DNA from: Callipepla californica brunnescens
Taxonomy: Eukaryota; Chordata; Aves; Galliformes; Odontophoridae
NCBI GenBank assembly: GCA_023055505.1
Contig: JALIRH010000125.1
Coordinates: 509,001 to 573,000 of the forward strand
DNA length: 64,000 nt
Direction of reading: 5' to 3'
Positions 22,080 through 29,800 of this stretch are shown here, in pieces. Made by a program: the position numbers and the translations under genes. Each line of letters starts with the position of its first letter. Position 1 is the stretch's first letter. Below the pieces are notes generated by a model. That model did not search any database, was not told the DNA's origin, and saw only the letters and a list, made by a program, of their open reading frames with translations.

Positions 22080-22347
22080 GTGGCTCGAATGCGAGGCTTA
22101 ACGTTGGCCATGCCCACTCGCTTCCCACTGGCTTCCGGTTTCCCACTTCCAGGCGTGCTTCCGCCTCCTTACCCACAATGCCCCGCTCGCTGCCGGAAAT
22201 CCGCGCTCCCAGAAGTTTCAGTCATTTCCGGTCATCGTGCCTCGTTCCAGTGGCACTGTTCCGCCTCGCTACCCCACACCCCGCCCTTTCCGCTGCCGAT
22301 CTGTGCTGTGATTGGCCGAGCTGTGCCGTGGGGCCGGAAGCGGCCGC
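22080..22347 (+). promoter_or_regulatory. Second CpG/ETS/CCAAT promoter-like block
   Basis: A GC-rich stretch with repeated ETS cores (CTTCCGG near 22,133, CCGGAAAT near 22,193, TTTCCGG near 22,225, CCGGAAG near 22,334), an inverted CCAAT box (GATTGG at about 22,310) and GCGGCCGC just before an ATG at 22,348. It has the same character as the SGF29 promoter. It is probably the TATA-less promoter of the next gene. It is inferred from motif content only. Confidence 0.55.
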
Positions 22348-22380
22348 ATGGTGGAAGCGGAGCTGGAAGCAGAGCACGTG
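22348..22380 (+). CDS. Candidate first coding exon of an unidentified gene
   Basis: The ATG in GCGGCCGCATGG context opens MVEAELEAEHV and stops at a possible donor GTCAGT at 22,381, with phase 0. An alternative donor is GTGGTC at 22,378. It sits directly downstream of the promoter-like block at 22,080-22,347. An acidic, helix-forming start is all that can be said of the protein; I do not recognise it. The next candidate exon with a compatible phase lies at 23,228. It could also be untranslated or non-genic. Confidence 0.4.
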
Positions 22381-22389
22381 GTCAGTGGC

Positions 22390-23212
22390 AGGGCGGGAGG
22401 GGCGGTTATGGGGCCGGGGTCAGGTTATGGGGTTATGGGGCAGGGATTTGGGGCTGGGGTCGTGGGTGTGGGGTCCAGGCTTGGGGCAGAGCTGTGGGGC
22501 AGAGTTGTGGGTCCAGGTGCACTGATTGGGGCAGAGCTGTGGGATGCGGGGCTGAGCTGTGGGGTGGATCTGTGGGGCAGAGCTGTGGCGGTTGGGGGGC
22601 GGAGGTGTGGTGCAGGTATGAGCAGATGTGGGGCTCAGATGCAGGGCTGAGCTGCGGGATGTGAGGCTGATCCATGGGGCAGAGCTGTGGAATGTGGGGC
22701 TGATCTGTGGGGCAGGTAGGTATGTGGGGCAGAGCTGTGGGATGTGGGGCAGGTATGTGCAGATTGGGGTTGAGCCGTGGGGCTGAGGTGTGGGATATGG
22801 GGCAGCACTATGGGGCTGAGTTGTGGGGTTGAGCCGTGGGGCAGAGCTGTGGGATGTGGGGCAGATCTGTGGGTCCAGGTGTGGGGTTTGGGGCAGATGT
22901 GTGGGGCAGAGCCACAGGGCTGAGCTCTGGGGCCAGGTGTGGGGTGAGGGGCTGAGCTGTGGTGCAGAGCTGAGGGATGTGGGGCTGAGCTGTGGGTCCA
23001 GGTGTGGGGTTTGGGGCAGATGTGTGGGGCAGAGCCACAGGGCTGAGCTCTGGGGCCAGGTGTGGGATGAGGGGCTGAGCTGTGGGATGTGGGGCTGAGC
23101 TGTGTGGCCAGGGGATGAGGGGCAGAGATGTGGGGCAAATGTGTGGGATGTGGGGCAGCGCTGTGGGGCTGAGCTGTGGTGTGGATGTTTGGGGTGAAGG
23201 TGTGGGGCAGAG
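22390..23212 (+). repeat. GGGGCAGAGCTGTGGGATGT minisatellite
   Basis: G-rich repeats of about 20-22 bp (GGGGCAGAGCTGTGGGATGT and variants) fill the interval between the two candidate exons. They include an approximately 123-bp direct duplication that begins TGTGGGTCCAGGTGTGGGG at 22,868 and again at 22,991. Long minus-strand open frames here (up to 437 codons, rich in PHIPQLSP words) are repeat artefacts. Confidence 0.85.
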
Positions 23213-23227
23213 TTCTGCCCCACAGAG

Positions 23228-23280
23228 GTGCTCCTGCAGGAGGTGGAGGAGATGCAGTGGCGGCATTCTGAGGGGAATAG
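23228..23280 (+). CDS. Candidate second exon of the unidentified gene
   Basis: The sequence TTCTGCCCCACAGAG is a plausible tandem acceptor and is followed by GTGCTCCTGCAGG and a donor GTCAGT at 23,281. Read in phase 0 after the 22,348 exon it gives VLLQEVEEMQWRHSEGNR, a Leu/Glu-rich helix that looks like real protein next to the repeats on both sides. The donor is identical to the one after the first candidate exon. I do not recognise the family. No third exon is evident before the window changes to minisatellite and provirus. Confidence 0.4.
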
Positions 23281-23954
23281 GTCAGTGCCCCATTGCTGCC
23301 CCACAGCTGCCCCATAGCCACCCCATTGAGATCCACTGAGATCAGTGGAGACCCCATTGAGATCCGTAGGGACCCCATGGAGATCCATGGTGACCCATGG
23401 CTGCCCCGTAGCTGCCCCACATCCGCCCCATAGCTGGGCGTGGCTTCGCTCTGGGCACACCGCCTTCTGCGGGACCCACAGCGACCCACACTGACCCACA
23501 GTGACCCACACTGACCCATAGAGACCCACAGCGACCCATAGAGACTCACAGCGACCCATAGCGGGACCCACAGCGACCCAACCGACCCACAGCAACCTAT
23601 AGGGGGAACCACAGCAACCCACAGAGACCGATAGCTCACACAGCGACCCACAGTGACCCACAGCAGGACCCACAGCGACCCATAGAGACCCACAGCGACC
23701 CATAGAAACACATAGAGACTCATAGTTACCCACAGCGATTTATAGAGACCCACAGCGACTCACTGAGACCCACAGTGACCTATAGCTGGACCCACAGACA
23801 CCCACAGCAACCCAAAGTGACCCACAGCTTGACCCATAGCGACCCATGCCAGGAACCACAGCGATCCATTGGGACCCATAGCGATCCACAGCGACCCATG
23901 GAAAACCACAGGGAGCAAGAGGGAGCCACAGAGACACAGCGACATCACGTGAGA

Positions 23955-23967
23955 GCGCCGCCTGGTG
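23955..23967 (+). promoter_or_regulatory. CTCF-like motif, copy 1 (degenerate)
   Basis: GCGCCGCCTGGTGTC fits the reverse-complement CTCF core (GCCMYCTRSTGG) imperfectly, with the final TGG changed. It lies in the first of four repeated blocks in the decamer array. Confidence 0.3.
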
Positions 23968-24741
23968 TCGTGGAGGGGGAACTGCAGCTCCTTAGGAATC
24001 TCCTGGGGCACATAGAGACCAACAGCGCCTCATAGCAGGACCCACACTGACCCACAGCGAACCATATTGGGACCCACAGCGTAACCCACAGCGACCCGTA
24101 ACAGACCACATTGACCCATTGCGACGCACTGCAACCCATAGCGACTCATAGAGGCACAGCGACACACAGCCATCCACAGCAACCCATAGCGACCCAGCCG
24201 ACCCACAGCAACCTATAGGGGGGCCCACAGCGACTCACAGCAACCCACAGAGACCGATTACAACCAATAGTGACCGATAGCGACCCACCGCGACACACAG
24301 CGACCCACACCGACCCATAGCAACCCACAGTGACCCACAGAGACCCACTGAGACCCATAGAGACCCACAGCGACCCACAGCGACCCATAGCAGGACCTAG
24401 AGTGACCCATAGCGTCCCGAAGAGACCCGTAGCGACTCACTGCGACCCACAATGACCCATAGCTGGACCCACAGACACCCACAGCATGACCCACAGCGAC
24501 CCATTGCAACCCTTAGCAACATGTAGAGACTTATAGCGATCCACATCGACCCATAGCGACCCATGGATACACATAGCAAGACCCACAGTGACCCATAGCG
24601 TCCCATAGAGACCCGCAGCAAAACGTAGCATCCCACAGAGATCGATAGCGACGCATAGTGACCCACAGCGACCCATAGCGCCCAATAGGAAACCACTGAT
24701 AGCAATAAGGAGCCCTAGAGACCCAGCGACATTACGTGAGA

Positions 24742-24755
24742 GCGCCCCCTGGTGG
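24742..24755 (+). promoter_or_regulatory. CTCF-like motif, copy 2 (full consensus)
   Basis: GCGCCCCCTGGTGG matches the reverse-complement CTCF core at every position I can check. Flanks are ACGTGAGA on the left and CGTGGAGGGG on the right. It is the strongest of the four. Binding is inferred from sequence only. Confidence 0.5.
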
Positions 24756-24989
24756 CGTGGAGGGGAACTGCAGCCCCTTAGGGATCCATTGGGAACCTTA
24801 GAGACCCACAGAGACCCATAGCAGGACCCACAGCAAACCAAAGCGATCCATAGCAACCCATAGCGATCCACAGTGACCCACAGTAACCCACAGCGAAGCA
24901 TATTGGGACCCATAGCGACACATAGCGCCCAATAGGAAAACACAGAGAGCAATAGGAAGCCGTAGAGACACAGCGACATCATGTGAGAG

Positions 24990-25002
24990 CTCCCTCTGGT
25001 GG
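24990..25002 (+). promoter_or_regulatory. CTCF-like motif, copy 3
   Basis: CTCCCTCTGGTGG keeps the CCCTCTGGTGG part of the core, with the leading GC changed to CT. It has the same block context as copy 2, about 248 bp further on. Confidence 0.4.
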
Positions 25003-25295
25003 CGTGAAGGGGAACTGCAGCCCCTTAGGGATCTCCTGGGGCACGTAGAGACCCATAGCAGGACCCACACCGACCCACAGCGAACCCTATTGGGACCCAT
25101 AGCGTGACCCACAGCGACCCACAGCAACCCATAGAGACTCATAGCAAACCACAGCAACCCACAGTGACCCATAGCGAGACCCACAGCGACCCACAGTGAC
25201 CCACAGCTTGACCCAAAGCAACCCATGCCGGGACCCACAGCGACCCATAGAAAACCTCAGAGAGCAATAGGAAGGCACAGAGACATCACGTGAGA

Positions 25296-25314
25296 GCGCC
25301 CCCTCCCCTGGTGG
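25296..25314 (+). promoter_or_regulatory. CTCF-like motif, copy 4 (split by a 5-bp insertion)
   Basis: GCGCCCCCTCCCCTGGTGG is copy 2 with a short internal duplication (CCCCT) that splits the core. It is probably weakened. It lies about 150 bp before the provirus LTR. Confidence 0.35.
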
Positions 25315-25448
25315 CGTGGAGGGGAACTGCAGCCCCTTAGGGATCTCCTGGGGCATATAGAGACCCACAGCGACCCATAGCAGGACCCACAGTGACCCAC
25401 AGCAAACCATATTGGGACCCATAGCGGGACCCATAGAGACCCACAGAC

Positions 25449-25815
25449 TGTTACAATGAAGGGTCGGGAACCCAGCTTGATGCTAGCTAATGTTCCATTT
25501 ATTAAGCAACAACTCAAAGCTTAGATAGACAGAGAAGCAGTGTGTGTTAGGATCTAACTGGGGGAAGCTGCAAGGATCTAATTGAGGGAATTTACACTCC
25601 TCAGTGTTAACAGGTCAAGAATATAAAACACTCCTAGTCATCTAAACAAACAGTTTCTTATTGCTATCCATTACTGTCTTCTGTTTCTTTTCACTCCTTA
25701 GACATGGTTGTCTCAAGCTTATCAGCTTATCTTTACACAGCCTACGTCCAAGGTTTATGGCCTGATTCCTGCTTAGCTAACAGTTCCGTCTGACTCCCAC
25801 TTTTGCCATCACCCA
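25449..25815 (-). mobile_element. 3' LTR of the provirus, 367 bp
   Basis: On the minus strand it starts TGGGTGATGG directly after the polypurine tract and ends CATTGTAACA. A TATA-like TTTTATAT lies near 25,620-25,628 and AATAAA at 25,498-25,503, leaving a short R-U5. Length and TG...CA ends fit an alpharetroviral LTR. Its outer edge abuts the decamer array (CACAGAC). The matching target duplication cannot be checked because the 5' end of the provirus is lost. Confidence 0.8.
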
Positions 25816-25830
25816 CTTCTCCCCCTTTCT
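25816..25830 (-). other. Polypurine tract
   Basis: AGAAAGGGGGAGAAG on the minus strand, immediately before the TG that starts U3. This is the plus-strand primer site of reverse transcription and it fixes the LTR boundary at 25,815/25,816. Confidence 0.8.
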
Positions 25831-25857
25831 GTTATGAATATTTTCTTTGTAGCATTG

Positions 25858-27000
25858 TCAATCATCTTTTTGCGCACATTGTAAAATGCAAGGAAGTAAC
25901 AGCAAAAGCGTTACAACGATCATCGCAATGTAGCACATCATTTTTAAGATACTGTGGAGCCATCCAGTGAGACCCCCATCCCGAGAATAATTTGTCCAAC
26001 CAGTCCCAATCCCTCTGTTCCTGCAGTTTCTTCACTCCATCCCGTATGGTCTTGATACTTGCTTGAATTGAAACGGAATGTTCTGACAGGTTCATGCAGC
26101 ACATTCCTTCGAAATCCTCCCAGCCATGGCCTTGCGCCAGAAGTAGGAAATCAGTAGCAGCGCAATTTTGTGGCGCAGCATGTCTGACACTGTCCGCATC
26201 AAGTAAAAGACCTGTTAAAGCTAAACTAGTGGCATTTCCTTGTTTTGCTAAGCAAGAACCCAGTTTGTTCAGTGTTGCCAAAGCTTTAGCAACAGCAACC
26301 TGCGGTGTGAAAAAGGAAACGACTCCTATGGTCTCCCTGTTCCAAAACTTCATGTTATCATCACAATCTGATCTGAAGGTGTGGGTCATTCTCCTAAAAC
26401 GGTGATGAGAATATTTCTTTCTCCACTGCAAGACAGTTGTCTCATTTCGGGTAAGGATAGTTAAACGCCCGAGACTACATGGCCCACCTCTAATGTAAGA
26501 AGGAATGGCAGGCCATGCCCGGTCAGCGCAACTACGGAAAACTCCATCTGGTAACTGTAAAGGAGCATTTACTGATTTTGAAAGGCTGGGTGAGGTGTAA
26601 TTACACCACAGAGTTTGGTTATTGATGGCTGCGTCTACGGGACTGACATCCCATAGTTTGGTTTTATTTTTTCCAGTAGAATGGAATCTCAGGCAGAAGT
26701 CCATTTTTATAGATCCTAAGAAATCTATTTCTTGTGGCTCTAATTTGGCAGACGGAAGATATGGAACCCATCCATCCCAATTATCTACTGAATTTGTGCC
26801 AGTAAAGATTGCTCGTGAGGGACCAGGGATTGGCCACTCGTCTATGGGAAAGCCCACCAAGCGGGTAGAGAAGGGATTTTGCGCAGTTGCAGTGGCTAAG
26901 CAAAGTGTTTCCTGATGAGTAATATTAGCAAGTGTAAGCCACACATTCGTTTTTGGGAGGGTAATAAAACCAGTAGAGAGTCCTGAAATTTCAAGAAGTC
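25858..27000 (-). pseudogene. env: env remnant: half of SU plus TM, frameshifted before the anchor
   Basis: The main open frame (26,944 down to 25,862, opened by GTG, with the frame continuing upstream to a stop near 27,000) encodes 360 residues. Residues 1-185 are SU, about half the usual alpharetroviral length, so the N-terminal part is missing. A minimal furin-type motif RFRR lies at 182-185. TM follows, with an internal fusion loop between Cys194 and Cys231 and the CC pair at 282-283. The first Cys of the CX6CC motif is Trp275 (codon at 26,120-26,122), so the usual SU-TM disulfide motif is broken. Near residue 329 (about 25,955-25,975) the frame shifts. The hydrophobic membrane anchor is still legible in another frame down to TGA at 25,858-25,860, so the reading frame that is open lacks it. 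Not functional as it stands. Confidence 0.85.
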
Positions 27001-27021
27001 AAGTCCATACAGTAGCTGGTC

Positions 27022-27860
27022 TCATCCTTCCTTGGTTGTGTTTTCATCTGTTGTCAACGAAGTCTGTTCCTCCCGGTATGGTTTCACGTTCTTCGCAGGA
27101 ATCCACCTGGGGCCTTTTCCTGTGGAGACACAAGCATAACCTCTCCCCCATGTGACAAGAGGATATGGCCCCATTATCATACCTGTTTCTGGGTGGCGAA
27201 TCAACACCGGAGCCTTGATTCTTCTTTCCAATGTGATATTCGAACTAAAATGTCGGACTATCGGGGGATTGGTATCTAGCAGAGAAGAATTCAAAAAGTG
27301 AAAACATCAAGAGCTTTATGTAGTCGCTCCTCAGGAGGGGAAGCTCCCATTCCCCCTTTCTGTTGTGCTAATAGACGCTTTAAAGATTGGTGTGACCGCT
27401 CAATTGACCTGGAGGGGAATGAGGGATCGCGGTGATGTGCATAATGCCCCAAGAATCCAGGAAGGCTTTTGTCGCAGCAGAGGTATATGCAGGACCATGA
27501 TCTGTTTTTAATTGGGAAGGGATACCTAATGTAGCAAAAGCACGCAGCAAACGCTTGCGAACATCTCGTGCCTTTTCTCCTGTATGACAAGAGGAAAATA
27601 AAGCTCCGGAAAAAGTATCAATCGAGGAATGTGTATATTTCAGCTTACCAAACCATGGGTAATGTGTGACATCCATTTGCCATAGCTGGAGGCTCTGCAG
27701 ATCTCTGGGGTTAACCCCCCCTGCTATTGATGGGAAAGAATGCCTCTGGCAGTCGGGACATACCGCTGTAATGTTTGATGCTTGTTGGGAGGTAAGCCCA
27801 GACTGTCGTTTAAGACCTCCAGCATTCTGATGAAAGAAGGAGTGGCTAAGTTTAGCTTGC
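27022..27860 (-). pseudogene. pol: Integrase remnant of pol, frameshifted
   Basis: All three domains can be read on the minus strand. The N-terminal zinc domain shows HSFFH (near 27,844) and CPDC (27,746-27,760). The catalytic core has the first Asp at 27,671-27,673 and the second, in KTDHGPAY, at 27,500-27,502. The Glu of the DD35E triad lies in SIERSHQSLKRLL at 27,399-27,401, in a different frame. The distance from second Asp to Glu is 7 nt short of the standard spacing, so a 7-nt deletion explains the shift. The SH3-like C-terminal domain (GPYPLVTWGRGYACVS) lies in another frame ending at TGA 27,022. The enzyme is dead. Confidence 0.85.
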
Positions 27861-29640
27861 GCTATTCGGTCTGGTAAAACACGGACATATCAGCTTGAGA
27901 TTCCCTTCTGCCGTGAAACCAGGTAAAGATGTGTGTGAGCGGATGTGCATTACAAAATAAGGATGAGTGTGGGAGTCTAAAAAAAAAAAGTTCCTGGAAC
28001 AAAATAAACAATGAAGAGTGAGAAATATTGCGTAATATGGATGCTTCTGCTCGCTGAACAATTCCTGCAACAGAAGCTGAGTCGGTAATAGGATTGAAAG
28101 GTGTGGACCATTTCCAAAAAACTCGGACAACAGCAGCTGGTTCCACTATTTGTGGAGAACCAGAAACAATTTCAATATCCGAATCCCATTGCTTCTGTTG
28201 ATTATCCCACCATCAAATAACTGATTTGTGTGATCTTCCAGACCCATCCGTAATCTGGTAAGGGCCTGCAGCAGCTGATCACTTCTTTTTGGTGTGGATG
28301 TGAAGTGAACATTGAGGTTCAATAGCTTGTGTGACGGTGCGTGGGAAGTAAGGCTGCCTGTATAGCTTGCCAATGCCATGCTAAAGGCATCTGCTTGCTG
28401 ATCAAGCCATTGTAAATACACATTTGTCACAGGTAAACAACTAGAGGAAAAGTCTACCCCTGATAACATCAGCAAGCGCTGCCTAGCTTTGATTCTCAGG
28501 GAAGCAAACATCTCATGCTGTGTCAGGATTGTCTTTGTCAACTGGTTTGGCAAAAAAATCCATTCAATAATGAATAGTGGGTCTGGCCTTTGAAAATCCC
28601 ACTGAAAAATTAGCGCATGAGGTTGTCGAGCAGGGTTGAGGATCATTAGAAAAAAAGGTAACTCCGGGGCACACCGATGAGCTTGTCTGTTAGTGCTAGC
28701 TGCAGCAACTTTTTGCAAGGCACTAGCCACTTCAGAGCCAAGACGGCAGGGAGAGTGTAAATCAGAATCCCCTTTCAGTAGTTCCAAAAGAGGATACAAG
28801 TCTGCATTAGAGATACCCAAGAGCGCTCAGACCCAGTTAATTGATCCCAACCATTTTTGTACATCGTGTCAATTTTTCACATCAGTTTGTCTTTGGAAGG
28901 GCTAGGGAATGATAGTCTGGGCTCTGATGCACCAGCCTAAATATTTCCATGGTGATATTTTCTGCATTTTTTCAGGCGCAATACAGAAACCTGCCGAATT
29001 AACAGCAGTTGTAAGGAGGGCTACTGCTTCCTCCATGATCTCGTGATGTTGCGCGGTTACTAAGATGTCGTCCATCTAATGATACAATAAAACATTTGGC
29101 ATTGTGTCTGGAATGGGGCTAAGCACTTTAGCTACATACCACTGACAAATGGTGGGGCTATTTTTCATTCCTTGTGGCAGCACAACCCACTGGTATCTCT
29201 GCAACGGGGCTTGCATGTTGATGCTTGGAACTGAAAAAGCAAATGGAGGGGCATCCTCAGGGTGTAATGGACTATTAAAAAAGCAGTCTTGAAGATCAGT
29301 GCCAGTCAAATGCCAGTCTCGGGGAATCATAGTGGGTGACAGGAGGCCTGGTTGAAGGGCTCCCATATTTTCCATAGCATCATTCATTTTTCTGAGGTCA
29401 TGGAACAAGCGCCATTGACCAGTTTGTTTCTTAATGACAAATCCAGGTGAGTTCCAAGGATTAGTGGAGGTACAGTATGTCCTTTTGCTAATTGTTCCGC
29501 TACCAAGTCTTGGAGGGCGCCAAGTTTTTCTAGCGGAAGGGGCCATTGATCCACCCATCTAGGGGTATCTGTTTTCCATATTAGCTTAAGGGCGTCGCAC
29601 CTCTCAATGGCCCCTCCCGAAAATCTGACTTGATAGTGAC
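27861..29640 (-). pseudogene. pol: Reverse transcriptase and RNase H remnant of pol
   Basis: The minus strand carries WKTDTPRWVDQWPLPLEKL at the start of RT. A frameshift follows (about 29,470), then WNSPGFVIKK, motif A (TDLQDCFF with the first catalytic Asp) and motif B (LPQGMKNSPTICQ). The Tyr codon of the YMDD box is a TAG stop (29,076-29,078), with MDD intact just after it. At least three more in-frame stops lie between there and about 28,828. The connection region is open from 28,820 to 28,146. The RNase H end is split over two frames (27,852-28,146), with the HIRSHT..LPGF signature in one and the flanking parts in the other. Not functional. Confidence 0.85.
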
Positions 29641-29800
29641 TCCCCACTGAACCATAACATCAGGGCCCCATAAATATCATCGGAATTGGCAACACAAACG
29701 GTTTGATAGTAGCTACCCGATCTTCAGGTCCTCTGATTGGAATGAACTCAGCACTTTGCTGGCTGTTCCTTGCACCTCCCACCCCAGCTAATGTATGGGA
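29627..29800 (-). pseudogene. Protease C-terminal fragment at the provirus break
   Basis: The minus strand shows an EFIPIRGPEDR stretch and then words resembling the end of an alpharetroviral protease (GPDVMVQWG in one frame). It runs straight into CCCTAA-type repeat. This is the segment that is repeated in all downstream array units, where it starts at 32,826, 37,594, 42,380, 47,159, 51,939, 56,725 and 61,512. Its position here, continuous with the rest of pol, makes this the parental junction. Confidence 0.7.

Larger units (their letters stand above)
23285..25448 (+). repeat. 10-bp minisatellite (GACCCACAGC/GACCCATAGC)
   Basis: About 2.2 kb of decamers GACCCACAGC and GACCCATAGC, with scattered AGGACCCACAG spacers. 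Four copies of a roughly 100-bp block interrupt it, each with ACATCACGTGAGAGC-like sequence, a CTCF-like core and GGGGAACTGCAGCCCCTTAG. It ends exactly where the provirus LTR begins at 25,449. Minus-strand frames full of MGRCGSLWVSVG words are artefacts of the decamer. Confidence 0.92.
25449..29800 (-). mobile_element. Truncated, decayed alpharetrovirus-like provirus
   Basis: On the minus strand the order is protease end, reverse transcriptase, RNase H, integrase, env, polypurine tract, 3' LTR. There is no gag, no primer-binding site and no 5' LTR. The 5' side ends at about 29,800 in CCCTAA-type repeat. Pol carries several stops and frameshifts, and env is shortened and frameshifted. The CX6CC-type TM with an internal fusion loop and the polymerase motifs point to an alpharetrovirus relative, an old endogenous copy and not a functional virus. 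Its protease end is reused in every 4.78-kb array unit to the right. Confidence 0.9.

Noticed and set aside
22420..23753. Long minus-strand open frames of 437 and 372 codons
   Set aside because: They are translations of the G-rich 20-22 bp and decamer minisatellites. The composition is periodic and the frame crosses two plausible plus-strand exons.
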